A DNA stretch of 64,000 bases from Bacillus sp. FSL K6-3431 (GTDB lineage: Bacteria > Bacillota > Bacilli > Bacillales > Bacillaceae_C). The stretch lies in contig NZ_JBBOCT010000001.1 of assembly GCF_038002605.1 (NCBI RefSeq), forward strand, positions 3,286,001-3,350,000. Direction: 5' to 3'. Below are positions 37,562 through 47,316 of this stretch, piece by piece (within the stretch, counting starts at the first letter, position 1; each line of letters begins with the position of its first letter). A model generated the notes under the pieces. The model was not told the origin of the DNA, searched no databases, and worked only from the letters and a program-made list of their open reading frames with translations. Both the position numbers and the translations under genes were made by a program.

Positions 37562-38845
37562 TTATTTTTTTACAATTTCAAAGTTATCTGTAATTAATAG
37601 CCAGTTTTGTGGGAAAGAGAGACCGAGTTTCCAATAGCTAACACCACGTAGTTTTAATTCCTTTACTAGGTCAAACTTTGCCTGAATAGATCTTGCATCT
37701 TCAAACCAAACTTCATGGTTTTTTCCATCCTCGGCAGTGTAATGAAAAAATGGCGCTTGGGATGTTTCATCATATTGGATAGCTACTTGATTATTAGCAG
37801 CGATTTGGATAGCTTGCTGTGGGCTAACAGCTTTTGCTGTTGTTCCTTGCTCGAAAGGAAGTGTCCAGTCATAACCATATAAATTTTGTCCCATTAAAAT
37901 TTTATTTGCAGGTATTACTGTTAGTGCATATTCAAGTACCTGCCGCACAGGTCCAATTGGTGAGACAGCCATCGCTGGACCACCGCTATAACCCCATTCA
38001 TATGTCATAATTACGGTATAATCTACGATATCTCCATGTGCTTGATAATCATGACCTTCATACCATTCTCCTTGCTGTGTTCCACTTGTTTTTGGTGCTA
38101 ATGCTGTTGATATCATCAGACCTTCAGCATGTAACCGATCGCGAGCAATCCTTAAAAATTGGTTGTAGGCTTCTCGATCAGTTGGAAGAATACGTTCCAA
38201 ATCGAAATGGATATCGCCAAAGCCAACTCGTTTCGCCTCATTAATAATATTTGTTAAAAATGTATTTCTCACTTGCTCATTTGTTAGGAGAACATGGACA
38301 AGCTCTGTACTGAATTGTCCATTTTCTTGATTGGCAATAACCATAACAAGTAGATTATTGTTGTCTCGGGCAATGGCAGGAAAATTATTTAATGGAGGCG
38401 GAGTTAAGGAACCATCTCGCTTGGCTAAGTATCCGAATGGAGACAAATACGTTAGATACGGAGCGGCTTTACGTGTGCTAGATTCAAGCGCTTCCGAAAC
38501 CGATCCACCAAGGGGTTCAACATATGCATTAAATTCACGATTCGTCTTTTGTTTTGGTGGAATATAGAGACGCATACCGATTGTGAGCGGATGGTTGATT
38601 GTAATTCCATTTATGCGGGCAAGCTCCTGATAAGGAATACCTAATTTCCTACCGATGGACCAGAAGCTGTCCCCAGGTTCGACCCAGTAAAAGCTCCCCA
38701 CGATAGGAATAACGAGTGCTTGCCCAACAACAAGTTGATCAGGGTTTGGTAATTCATTTGCTTCGGCAATTACATTTGCTGTTACACTATAGCGAGCAGC
38801 AATCGCACCCAATGTCTGAGTAGATTCGACAATATGAATTTGCAT
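37562..38845 (-). CDS. yaaH: Spore cortex-degrading N-acetylglucosaminidase (YaaH/SleL family)
   Basis: 427 residues, the same as B. subtilis YaaH. Two N-terminal LysM domains (about 2-47 and 52-97) bind cortex peptidoglycan. A GH18 domain follows with the catalytic segment FGDIHFDLER, whose Glu should be the acid. In B. cereus SleL is the cortical fragment-lytic N-acetylglucosaminidase active in germination. No signal peptide is seen, as expected for a mother-cell protein that coats the forespore. ATG follows AAGGAGGAAT. A SigE-like -10 lies upstream. Confidence 0.94.
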   Translation of the reverse strand: MQIHIVESTQTLGAIAARYSVTANVIAEANELPNPDQLVVGQALVIPIVGSFYWVEPGDSFWSIGRKLGIPYQELARINGITINHPLTIGMRLYIPPKQKTNREFNAYVEPLGGSVSEALESSTRKAAPYLTYLSPFGYLAKRDGSLTPPPLNNFPAIARDNNNLLVMVIANQENGQFSTELVHVLLTNEQVRNTFLTNIINEAKRVGFGDIHFDLERILPTDREAYNQFLRIARDRLHAEGLMISTALAPKTSGTQQGEWYEGHDYQAHGDIVDYTVIMTYEWGYSGGPAMAVSPIGPVRQVLEYALTVIPANKILMGQNLYGYDWTLPFEQGTTAKAVSPQQAIQIAANNQVAIQYDETSQAPFFHYTAEDGKNHEVWFEDARSIQAKFDLVKELKLRGVSYWKLGLSFPQNWLLITDNFEIVKK

Positions 38846-38880
38846 ATAATTCCTCCTTAACCAAAAGAATGGCTGACACT

Positions 38881-38888
38881 ATTGTATG
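38881..38888 (-). promoter_or_regulatory. SigE-like -10 element for yaaH
   Basis: Minus strand CATACAAT, matching the SigE -10 consensus, about 36 nt before the ATG. The -35 (GTCTAG) is weak. Confidence 0.45.
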
Positions 38889-38939
38889 AAGAATGGTAAG
38901 AAACTAGACCCAATTTAGGCATAAAACGGACATTGTTGA

Positions 38940-39534
<595 letters not shown>

Positions 39535-39540
39535 AAAATG

Positions 39541-39813
39541 TATCGTGCTAGACGGGGAAGTAGCGGAGCCTTGTAACCCGCAATCCGCTCCAGCGGGGTT
39601 GAATTCCTTCTAGAGGCTGTTGTTCTGTAAGGTCTGCCTTAAGTAAGTGGTGTGGACACTCGGGTCCTGCGCAATGAGAATCCATGAACCATGTCAGGTC
39701 CGGAAGGAAGCAGCATTAAGTGGAAGCTCTCATGTGCCGCAGGGTTGCCTGGGTCGAGCTAACTGCTTAAGTAACGCTTATGGAACACAGTCGAAGGAAG
39801 GTGCACGGTATTT
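39541..39813 (+). ncRNA. scr: Signal recognition particle RNA (scRNA, large Bacillus type)
   Basis: About 272 nt with an Alu domain as well as the S domain. Domain IV shows GTCAGGTCCGGAAGGAAGC (near 39691), where Ffh binds. The ends TCGTGC and GCACGGTA are complementary. The length and the block CTTAAGTAACGCTTA match the B. subtilis 271-nt scRNA. It sits between tadA and dnaX as in B. subtilis. Confidence 0.96.
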
Positions 39814-39827
39814 ATATTGCACATACA

Positions 39828-39856
39828 AAGCCATCCAATAAAGGATGGCTTTTTTG
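39828..39856 (+). terminator. SRP RNA terminator
   Basis: AAGCCATCC (39828-39836) and GGATGGCTT (39843-39851) followed by Ts. Confidence 0.92.
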
Positions 39857-39857
39857 T

Positions 39858-40226
39858 ATCCAGCTATAGACGGCATCGGCTCAAGTTCATAAGTTTGCCT
39901 TATCGATGGGAAATTGAGCTTTCCGGCTTTCCTTATGTATAAGCTACTTTAAGGGTAGATTCCCTGGGAAATAATTATAAGAAATATGTCGGAATTTCTG
40001 AGTTTATTACAAAGTAAACGAAAGGGTCTTAAGATGAGGAGAAAGGATATTTATAGAATGTAATGAAACTGAAAAAGTAAGACCAATAGTGAATTAATAA
40101 TTCCAGACAAAACTATACTTTTCTGTAACAATGGCATGATATGGCGAACCAGCTACCTTTTGAACAGCTACTTTTAGAAGGTAAAGTGGAAAATCATCCG
40201 AACAATCCTAAATATTCAGCTTGGCT
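39858..40226. other. Intergenic region before dnaX
   Basis: Nearly 370 bp with no gene that I can support. A 29-codon frame beginning ATG at 40141 (MANQLPFEQLLLEGKVENHP) ends at 40230; it has no ribosome binding site and a stop lies just upstream in frame, so it may be a gene fragment. Confidence 0.4.
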
Positions 40227-40256
40227 TTGAAAATATAGGTTTGATTAAGGTATAAT
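40227..40256 (+). promoter_or_regulatory. dnaX promoter
   Basis: TTGAAA (40227-40232), 18-nt spacer, TATAAT (40251-40256), about 50 nt before the start codon. Confidence 0.8.
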
Positions 40257-40304
40257 AGAAGAAGTGAAAAATATTTCGGGAAAAAGAAAATGGAGGAGGA
40301 AAAT

Positions 40305-41990
40305 ATGAGCTATCAAGCATTATATCGAGTATGGCGACCGCAATCATTTACGGACGTTGTTGGTCAAGAACACGTAACAAGAACATTGCAAAACGCTCTC
40401 CTCCAACAAAAAACATCCCATGCTTATTTGTTTTCTGGACCACGTGGAACAGGAAAAACGAGCGCAGCCAAAATATTGGCTAAAGCGGTAAATTGCGAAA
40501 AGATGCCTGTATCCGAACCGTGTAATGAATGTGCTGCGTGTAAAGGGATTACAGACGGTTCCAATCAAGATGTGATTGAATTTGACGCTGCATCTAATAG
40601 TAGAGTTGAGGAAATGCGAGATGTGCTTGATAAAGTGAATTTTGCACCAAACTCTGTTCCTTATAAAGTATATATTATTGATGAAGTGCATATGCTTTCC
40701 ATCAGTGCTTTCAACGCATTATTGAAAACATTGGAGGAGCCGCCACAGCATGTTATTTTCATATTGGCTACAACGGAGCCACATAAAATTCCATTGACGA
40801 TCATATCACGTTGTCAGCGTTTCGATTTTAAACGGATTACTGCACAAGACATTGTTGGACGAATGACTCATATTGCAACTGAATCAGGGCTTCAGTTTGA
40901 TGAAAAGGCGCTCCACGTTGTTGCTAGGGCCGCTGAAGGTGGAATGCGTGATGCACTTAGTCTTCTTGACCAAGCTGTTTCTTTTAGTGTTGATGGGGTG
41001 ACAGTGGAGGACGCTTTAGCTGTAACAGGTTCAGTCGCACAAAGTTACTTAAATCGATTAGGACAAGCAATGCATGAAAAGGATATTCCACAGGCACTTG
41101 AGGCGCTTGAAGAGTTAATGCGTCAAGGAAAAGATCCGGCGCGTTTTGTAGAAGACCTAATTTTGTATTTTCGTGATATGCTTCTATATAAAACAGCCCC
41201 AAACTTGGAAGAATCATTAGAACGTGCACTACTTGATGAAGGATTTACAACATTATCAACGCAAATTTTTCCTGAACAGATATATGAATACATTGATATA
41301 TTAAACAAAACCCAGCAAGAAATGAGATTTTCTAATCATGCGCGAATATACTTAGAAGTATGTTTAGTGAAACTTTGCCAAACAGAATCTAAAACAGGTG
41401 TTGCGGATGATTCAAGCGTACAAGAGTTATTCGCCAAAATTGATGCCCTTGAAAAAGAAATATCATTATTAAAAAACAATAGACCAATTGGGGAAGAGGC
41501 AACGAAAGCTCAACCATCCCAAAAAGCTACTCGGTCGACAAAAAGGTATCTCGCAAATACAAGGATGATTAGGGAAGTATTAAAAGATGCAACACGTGAA
41601 GATTTAAATGCGATCAAAAGCCGTTGGGGCGATCTACTTGAAATGCTGAACAGTAGGCAAATGCGTTCTCAATCTGCCCTTTTAAATGATGCAGAGCCGG
41701 CAGCTGCTTCACCTAATGCTTTTGTGTTAAAATTCAAGTATGAAATCCATTGTCAAATGGCAGTGGAAAATCATAAACTCATTGAAACAATATCAACATT
41801 TTTAAAAGAAGTGTCAGGAAAGCAATATCAATTTGTTGGTGTTCCAGAGGATCAATGGACTGAGATTAGAGAAGAGTTTTTGCAAAGCCAAACGCAAAGT
41901 GGTGAACAAGGTGAGGAAAATAGTGAAGATCCACTGATTGCGGAAGCGATGAAGCTTGTAGGTGCAGATTTGATTGAAATAAAAAATTAA
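40305..41990 (+). CDS. dnaX: DNA polymerase III gamma/tau subunit
   Basis: Clamp-loader ATPase and replisome organiser. The 561-residue product has Walker A GPRGTGKTS near residues 45-53, four zinc cysteines in the CEKMPVSEPCNECAAC segment, and the DEVHML Walker B, followed by a helical collar and a divergent C-terminal tau region. I chose ATG at 40305 behind GGAGGAGG (reading MSYQALYRVWRP). No obvious frameshift site for a short gamma form. Followed by ebfC, recR, yaaL, bofA in one direction with short gaps. Confidence 0.97.
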   Translation: MSYQALYRVWRPQSFTDVVGQEHVTRTLQNALLQQKTSHAYLFSGPRGTGKTSAAKILAKAVNCEKMPVSEPCNECAACKGITDGSNQDVIEFDAASNSRVEEMRDVLDKVNFAPNSVPYKVYIIDEVHMLSISAFNALLKTLEEPPQHVIFILATTEPHKIPLTIISRCQRFDFKRITAQDIVGRMTHIATESGLQFDEKALHVVARAAEGGMRDALSLLDQAVSFSVDGVTVEDALAVTGSVAQSYLNRLGQAMHEKDIPQALEALEELMRQGKDPARFVEDLILYFRDMLLYKTAPNLEESLERALLDEGFTTLSTQIFPEQIYEYIDILNKTQQEMRFSNHARIYLEVCLVKLCQTESKTGVADDSSVQELFAKIDALEKEISLLKNNRPIGEEATKAQPSQKATRSTKRYLANTRMIREVLKDATREDLNAIKSRWGDLLEMLNSRQMRSQSALLNDAEPAAASPNAFVLKFKYEIHCQMAVENHKLIETISTFLKEVSGKQYQFVGVPEDQWTEIREEFLQSQTQSGEQGEENSEDPLIAEAMKLVGADLIEIKN

Positions 41991-42012
41991 TTATTTAATG
42001 GAGGTTATGTAA

Positions 42013-42333
42013 ATGCGTGGTGGAATGGGAAATATGCAAGGTATGATGAAGCAAATGCAAAAGATGCAAAAGAAAATGGCTGAGGCGCAAGAAGAGCTAG
42101 GAGAAAAGCGGATTGAAGGATCAGCTGGTGGCGGTATGGTAACAGTTGTTGTATCTGGTCATAAAGAGGTGTTAGAAGTAAATATTAAAGAAGAAGTAGT
42201 TGATCCTGAAGACATTGAAATGCTACAAGACCTTGTGCTTGCTGCTACAAATGACGCTTTGAAGAAGGCAGAAGATCTGACAAGTCAAACGATGGGGCAA
42301 TTCACTAAAGGAATCAACCTTCCTGGAATGTAG
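42013..42333 (+). CDS. yaaK: Nucleoid-associated protein YaaK (YbaB/EbfC family)
   Basis: Small DNA-binding dimer of 106 residues. Methionine- and lysine-rich N-terminal helix ([19 protein letters not shown]), then the conserved [15 protein letters not shown] strand pair. GGAGG precedes the ATG. It lies between dnaX and recR in nearly all bacteria, 12 bp before recR. Proposed roles are nucleoid organisation and recombination support. Confidence 0.96.
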   Translation: MRGGMGNMQGMMKQMQKMQKKMAEAQEELGEKRIEGSAGGGMVTVVVSGHKEVLEVNIKEEVVDPEDIEMLQDLVLAATNDALKKAEDLTSQTMGQFTKGINLPGM

Positions 42334-42345
42334 GAGGTTTTAAAT

Positions 42346-42942
42346 ATGCACTATCCTGAACCAATATCAAAGCTAATTGATAGCTTTATGAGACTGCCGG
42401 GAATCGGGCCAAAAACTGCTGCCCGCCTGGCTTTTTTTGTTTTAAATATGAAAGAAGACACAGTGTTAGACTTTGCAAAGGCACTCGTAAATGCCAAGCG
42501 CGACTTGGGATTTTGTACGGTTTGTGGCCATATTACGGATCAAGATCCCTGCTATATTTGTAAAGACGAGCGACGGGATAGAAGTGTGATCTGTGTAGTC
42601 CAGGAAGCGAAAGATGTTATTGCAATGGAAAAGATGAAAGAGTACAGTGGACTTTACCATGTATTACATGGTTCGATTTCTCCAATGGAGGGAATTGGAC
42701 CAGAGGATATTAATATTCCTGATCTATTAAAAAGGCTACAGGATGATACTGTGCAGGAAGTAATTCTAGCTACAAATCCAAATATTGAAGGTGAAGCTAC
42801 AGCGATGTATATTAGTAGGCTCTTAAAGCCGTCTGGTATTACGGTAACTAGAATTGCTCATGGTTTGCCGGTTGGAGGAGATCTGGAATACGCGGACGAA
42901 GTCACCCTCTCTAAAGCAATGGAAGGTAGAAGAGAATTATAA
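42346..42942 (+). CDS. recR: Recombination mediator RecR
   Basis: Forms a ring clamp that, with RecO and RecF, loads RecA onto gapped DNA. The 198 residues contain the helix-hairpin-helix [13 protein letters not shown], a four-cysteine zinc site in [16 protein letters not shown], a TOPRIM domain, and the C-terminal Walker-like [16 protein letters not shown]. Follows yaaK by 12 bp. Confidence 0.98.
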   Translation: MHYPEPISKLIDSFMRLPGIGPKTAARLAFFVLNMKEDTVLDFAKALVNAKRDLGFCTVCGHITDQDPCYICKDERRDRSVICVVQEAKDVIAMEKMKEYSGLYHVLHGSISPMEGIGPEDINIPDLLKRLQDDTVQEVILATNPNIEGEATAMYISRLLKPSGITVTRIAHGLPVGGDLEYADEVTLSKAMEGRREL

Positions 42943-42961
42943 TAACGAAAGGGTGCGTTAT

Positions 42962-43174
42962 ATGTTTCGTAAACAGAAGCTTCGTAAAGCGTATGACCAG
43001 AAATTAATAGATGTAATGGAAAGTACACGAGAAAATTGGCTTCATCAAAGACATTTGGAAAACTTAAGCTATGAACAAAGTGAAGATATACGTTGTAGAA
43101 CATTACTTGCACAAGCAAAATACTTTTTTTTATTTCGAGAAGCAAAAATCAGAAAAATATCAACGAAAAAATAA
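42962..43174 (+). CDS. yaaL: YaaL family protein (DUF2508)
   Basis: 70-residue protein of unknown function found between recR and bofA in Bacillus. It is charged and helical, with a conserved C-terminal AQAKYFFLFREAKIR. I chose ATG at 42962 (MFRKQKLRKAYDQ), preceded by AAAGGGTG; the open frame extends back into recR without meaning. No functional motif. Confidence 0.9.
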   Translation: MFRKQKLRKAYDQKLIDVMESTRENWLHQRHLENLSYEQSEDIRCRTLLAQAKYFFLFREAKIRKISTKK

Positions 43175-43256
43175 TGTTAGGTTCCCGGTTTGTTCTTTTC
43201 GGACAATCTTTTCATACACTAGGTTGAAAGGATAATTCGATATGGGAGGGGTAAAC

Positions 43257-43520
43257 TTGGATCCGATGATAATTATATTGGCAATCTTTGGATTGATTGC
43301 TTTCTTGTTGGTAGTCGGGATGCCAGGTAAGGCATTGAAGTGGACTGGACAGGCTGTTATGAAAGTGATGATAGGTGCTATATTCCTATTTTTTTTAAAT
43401 GCCATCGGCAATCAATTTGGCATTTTTGTGCCAATTAATTTCGCCACTTCTGTTGTTTCTGGTTTTTTAGGATTGCCGGGCGTTGCCGCTTTAACTGTAA
43501 TACAATTATGGATCATTTAA
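43257..43520 (+). CDS. bofA: Pro-sigmaK processing inhibitor BofA
   Basis: Integral membrane protein that, with SpoIVFA, holds the SpoIVFB protease inactive until the forespore signal arrives, so it times SigK activation. The 87-residue product (same length as B. subtilis BofA) has two membrane spans and the conserved block NQFGIFVPINFATSVVSGFL. I chose TTG at 43257 because GGGAGGGG lies 5 nt upstream and the resulting length matches. Strong terminator after it. Confidence 0.95.
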   Translation: MDPMIIILAIFGLIAFLLVVGMPGKALKWTGQAVMKVMIGAIFLFFLNAIGNQFGIFVPINFATSVVSGFLGLPGVAALTVIQLWII

Positions 43521-43521
43521 T

Positions 43522-43560
43522 AAACATCCGCTAATAACCTGGCGGATGTTTTTATTTTTT
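43522..43560 (+). terminator. Terminator after bofA
   Basis: ACATCCGC (43524-43531) and GCGGATGT (43542-43549) followed by TTTTATTTTTT. Confidence 0.92.
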
Positions 43561-43787
43561 GTGTACGGGGGCAGCGCCCGCTCCCCTTTATGCTATTCAT
43601 GGGTAAAGGGCCAAGAACATAGGACCTAGCGCTGAATAAGGGGCTTGTGCTTTTCTTACGGAATAAAAAATAGTTAACAGATTAATGGTATGATAGGGAG
43701 GAAAATATTGGGTGTATAGGTTTTATTATCTATTTGCATTATATAAAATAGGATATTAAAAACTATCATAATTAAAGGGTGGTCAAA

Positions 43788-45131
43788 ATGGATTTAAAGC
43801 ATGAAACATTTGATGTAAGCGTTCTCGGTGGAGGGCCAGCAGGGATCACAGCGGCCCTTAGCGCAGCAAGAAGTGGCGCGAAAACAATATTGATAGAAAA
43901 GTATGGATTTTTAGGAGGAATGTCAACCGCTGCAATGGTATATCCATGGATGACGTTTCATACTGCTACAGGAAAACAAGTAATTCGTGGAATTGCTCAA
44001 GAAATAGTAGATAAACTAATGAGTCTGGATGCTTCACCGGGCCATTTACGAGATACTATCGGATTTGTTCATACATTAACACCTTACAATCCAGAAGTGT
44101 ATAAAATGGTGGCTTTTGATTTATTAGAAGAAGCCGGAGTGAAGCTGCTCATGCATTCTATGGTCACTGAGGTAAACATGTCTGATCAGCAAATTGCTAG
44201 TGTATCTGTATATAATAAAAGTGGAAAAGTAAATATTAAATCAAAAGTTTTTGTTGATGCAACTGGAGATGGAGATGTAGCTTATCTTGCTGGAGCTCCG
44301 TGGGAAAAAGGAAATAAGGATGAAAAGGTTCAGCCGATGACGATGAAATTTAGAATGAAAGGTGTAAAGCTGGACGAAGTAAAGAAATATATGCAGGAAA
44401 ACCCGGATGAATTTTATGAAAAGTCATTAGTTAGTGAACTAGATAAATTACCATTAACCGGGGTTATGGGTTTTTATCGTCAATGGGATGAAGCGAATTT
44501 ACCGATTGCTCGAGATGGTATTTTATTTTTTGCGGGTCCAGGGGATGATGAAGCATTAATCAATGTATCCCGTGTGTCAGGTCTAGATCCAACGAATACT
44601 GAAGACTTAACAGCAGCTGAAATTGAAGGACGAAGACAAGTATATATGCTAGAAAAGTTTTTTCGACAATATATACCTGGTTTTTCAGAGGCCACAGTAG
44701 TTTCTACTGGAACTCAAATAGGTGTGAGGGAAGCACGAAGAATTATAGGGGAATATGTTCTAAATGGTGAAGACGTGTTGAATGGAACGAGATTTGCCGA
44801 TGTGATTGCTAGAAGCGGTTACCCGATCGATATTCATAATCCAGAAGGGAAAGGCGTGACAGCTAATTTTATTAAGGAAGGTGGCGCATATGACATACCA
44901 TATCGATCCATCGTCCCTAAAAGTGTCAATAATTTATTGTTAGCAGGACGCTGCATTTCTACTACACACGAAGCACAAGCAACGACACGTTTAACACCAA
45001 GCTGTATGGCAATTGGACAAGCGGCAGGAGCGGCGGCCGCAATCGCAGCCAAAGAAAATTGTGCAGCCAGAGATGTAAATATATCTTCACTACAAAATGA
45101 ACTAATAAAGGGAAATGCTGATCTAGGGTAA
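43788..45131 (+). CDS. FAD-dependent oxidoreductase (FAD_oxidored, PF12831-like)
   Basis: 447-residue flavoprotein. N-terminal Rossmann motif GGGPAG at 14-19, followed by EKYGFLGGMSTAAMV, the FAD pattern of the FAD_oxidored family. DATGDGDVAYLAG in the middle and the C-terminal FAD-closing segment NNLLLAGRCISTTHEA...AIGQAAGAAAA complete it. No signal peptide, so cytoplasmic. Substrate unknown; relatives often sit beside carbohydrate-active enzymes, as here. I chose ATG at 43788 behind AAAGGGTGG. It and the next gene occupy the place of the rrnA operon of B. subtilis, so the pair is probably acquired. Confidence 0.88.
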   Translation: MDLKHETFDVSVLGGGPAGITAALSAARSGAKTILIEKYGFLGGMSTAAMVYPWMTFHTATGKQVIRGIAQEIVDKLMSLDASPGHLRDTIGFVHTLTPYNPEVYKMVAFDLLEEAGVKLLMHSMVTEVNMSDQQIASVSVYNKSGKVNIKSKVFVDATGDGDVAYLAGAPWEKGNKDEKVQPMTMKFRMKGVKLDEVKKYMQENPDEFYEKSLVSELDKLPLTGVMGFYRQWDEANLPIARDGILFFAGPGDDEALINVSRVSGLDPTNTEDLTAAEIEGRRQVYMLEKFFRQYIPGFSEATVVSTGTQIGVREARRIIGEYVLNGEDVLNGTRFADVIARSGYPIDIHNPEGKGVTANFIKEGGAYDIPYRSIVPKSVNNLLLAGRCISTTHEAQATTRLTPSCMAIGQAAGAAAAIAAKENCAARDVNISSLQNELIKGNADLG

Positions 45132-45253
45132 TAAGAAAAGTGAAAGCGTCTTGCTCATCGACGTATAGACAGCAATGTTTCGGACGGAATAAATAAAAGG
45201 TGAGCATCCTCAAAAAAACATATTAGACCAGATTAGTAGGAGGAAATAGAAAC

Positions 45254-46879
45254 ATGCAATCAATTATTAAACTAGAGGATCACCCTGTCATTTTGTTTGC
45301 TTGTGAGGAGCTAGTCGCTGCCTCTATGCGAGCTGGTTTACAATGGAAGGTCATAGAAGCAAATAAGCAAATCGATGATAAGTCAGTCATTGTTGGAACT
45401 TGGGCAACTTTAAAGAGCAAGGGATGGTTCCCATCTACATTAAAATTTGGTGTTGACCATTACCTTTTTGGTGAAAGTGATGGTCATATATGGATATCAG
45501 GTCAAAGTGAACGGGCTACTCTATATGCCGTATACCATTTTTGTAAAGTATACTGGGGAGAGCAGTGGATTTATCCAGCAGAACTTACACTATCTGAACC
45601 GACCAACACATCATTACATATTGTCAGTTATGAACCCGCTTTTATCCGTAGGGGTTTTGTATTTGAGACGATTAATGAGCCAGACTACATTATCTCGATG
45701 ATTGATTGGCTTGTAAAAAATCGGATCAATGAAGTATTTTTTACTTTTACTTTATGGGATGAATTGAAGGATAGGATTGCTCCTGAAATTAGTAAACGTG
45801 GATTAAGTGTGACATTGGGTGGTCACAGTATGAAGTTTTTCTTGGACAAGGAAACAGCGTTGAATCAATCGGTAGCTAACCATCCATATACAGCTATAAA
45901 ACAGCTCAATTATCAAGATAAGGTATGGCAAGAAAAGATATATGAAGAGATTGTAGCATATTGCCAGGATGTCCCAAACTTAACAAGAATCTCTTTATGG
46001 CCTGAAGATGTAGCGATAGAACCGGACTCTGAGCAAACCAATAGTTTTTTAAAGTCATATATCGAATACACAGAAGGTTTAAAAGCTACCCTCATACGTA
46101 AAGGAATAGATATAACTGTGGAACATATTGCTTATAATGCTGGTTTATCATGGATGATGCTTGAACGAGACGGGATGGAGATCTCACAGGAAGTAGATTC
46201 ACTATTCGCATACTGGGGTCGTGATTATCGATATTCCTTTTTGGAATCACCCCAAAAAAGTGATCAGAGAGCATGTATATCATTGAAGGATTGGATCAAA
46301 GGGACAAAGAAAAGTAATCGAGAACTGACTATATTTGAATATTATAGTGATCAATTTATGTTGACACCGTTATTTCCCTTATTATCTCAACGCATCACGG
46401 CAGACTTGAAAGAATATAATCAATTAGGGATTGAGGGAATCACAAACTTGATAGTTCCAGTTCGAACAATTGAAAATCATCCATGGCATTGGATTCACCA
46501 ATTTAACAGCTATGTTTTTTGTCGAGCGTGTTGGGGTGACCAGCTAGAGGATATTTTAGAAGATTATTATTTATATTTTCAAGATAAAGAGCGAGCGTGG
46601 ATTAGGTGTGCATTTGAACTAGTCGAAGAAATTTTACCGGCAATAACAACGTGGAATACGCTACTTTTCCCAGCTAGAATAGTTGATCCAGAAATGGCGA
46701 AGGGTAATAAAAAGCAAAGTCTAGATGCATATGCATTATTGGAGGAAATTAGTAAGAATATGCAGAGGCTTTTGCAACAATCACCCTTATCAGAAGATAA
46801 TATGGCTAATAAATATATTGAACATCTGGCTAATTATTCTCATGAAATGGCTAAGCAATGGAATGATAAAAAAGAATGA
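45254..46879 (+). CDS. Alpha-glucuronidase-like/DUF4838-like putative glycoside hydrolase
   Basis: 541 residues. The N-terminal part, with GQSERATLYAVYHFCKVYWG, resembles the small domain that precedes the barrel in GH67/GH20-type enzymes. The middle resembles a TIM barrel and ends in a DUF4838-like stretch: YWGRDYRYSFLESP, ELTIFEYYSDQF, EYNQLGIEGITNLI. I see no secretion signal. I cannot name the catalytic acids; candidates are W-P-E-D near residue 250 and the E of FEYY. GGAGGAAA precedes the ATG. It follows the FAD oxidoreductase by 122 bp without a terminator, so probably one operon acting on a sugar derivative. Confidence 0.7.
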   Translation: MQSIIKLEDHPVILFACEELVAASMRAGLQWKVIEANKQIDDKSVIVGTWATLKSKGWFPSTLKFGVDHYLFGESDGHIWISGQSERATLYAVYHFCKVYWGEQWIYPAELTLSEPTNTSLHIVSYEPAFIRRGFVFETINEPDYIISMIDWLVKNRINEVFFTFTLWDELKDRIAPEISKRGLSVTLGGHSMKFFLDKETALNQSVANHPYTAIKQLNYQDKVWQEKIYEEIVAYCQDVPNLTRISLWPEDVAIEPDSEQTNSFLKSYIEYTEGLKATLIRKGIDITVEHIAYNAGLSWMMLERDGMEISQEVDSLFAYWGRDYRYSFLESPQKSDQRACISLKDWIKGTKKSNRELTIFEYYSDQFMLTPLFPLLSQRITADLKEYNQLGIEGITNLIVPVRTIENHPWHWIHQFNSYVFCRACWGDQLEDILEDYYLYFQDKERAWIRCAFELVEEILPAITTWNTLLFPARIVDPEMAKGNKKQSLDAYALLEEISKNMQRLLQQSPLSEDNMANKYIEHLANYSHEMAKQWNDKKE

Positions 46880-46975
46880 GGTTCCCTATGAATTTAATTT
46901 TACAGACAAACACGGCTAAGGTTTTGTTGGCATATGATGAATGTAAACGAATATTTAGGTAATTTTAGCAATTGT

Positions 46976-47004
46976 GTATACAGTAATGTAGATTGGGTAA
47001 AATA
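46976..47004 (+). promoter_or_regulatory. SigF/SigG-type promoter of csfB
   Basis: GTATA (46976-46980), 14 nt, GGGTAAAATA (46995-47004), which fits the forespore pattern GGnnAnAnTA. B. subtilis csfB is transcribed by SigF and SigG. Confidence 0.6.
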
Positions 47005-47024
47005 TTATGTATGGGGGTGGAGTT

Positions 47025-47198
47025 ATGGAGAAATGCATCGTTTGCGATGAAGCGCAAAAGCATGGTATTCATCTTTATACATCTTTTATCTGTACAGATT
47101 GCGAGAAAGCTATGATTAATACGGATCCAACCGATCCAACATACAAGTATTTTATCAATCAACTAAAAGTAGTTACAGAATCGAAAATCATGTCTTGA
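47025..47198 (+). CDS. csfB: Anti-sigma factor CsfB (Gin)
   Basis: Small zinc protein that blocks SigG (and SigE) so that forespore sigma factors switch in order. The 57 residues carry two CxxC pairs, CIVC near the N-terminus and CTDC further on, with GIHLYTSFIC between them as in B. subtilis Gin. I chose ATG at 47025, behind GGGGGTGGA; the frame runs six codons upstream. Own forespore-type promoter and terminator. In B. subtilis xpaC and yaaN follow; they are absent here. Confidence 0.94.
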   Translation: MEKCIVCDEAQKHGIHLYTSFICTDCEKAMINTDPTDPTYKYFINQLKVVTESKIMS

Positions 47199-47229
47199 AC
47201 CAGGCTTATAAACATAGCCTGGTTTTTAT
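47198..47229 (+). terminator. Terminator after csfB
   Basis: AACCAGGCT (47198-47206) and AGCCTGGTT (47215-47223) followed by TTTATA; the stem starts at the last base of the stop codon. Confidence 0.88.
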
Positions 47230-47316
47230 AATACAAAGATATCAAACAATGTCGAATAAGAATATATAAATATGTTATTATCGTTGCAATAGTTGTTACT
47301 GGAAAGGACAAACAGA

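Noticed and set aside
39968..39984. TTCCCTGGGAA before dnaX as a Noc-binding site
   Set aside because: The palindrome has an odd centre (11 nt) and does not fit the even 14-bp ATTTCCCGGGAAAT consensus.
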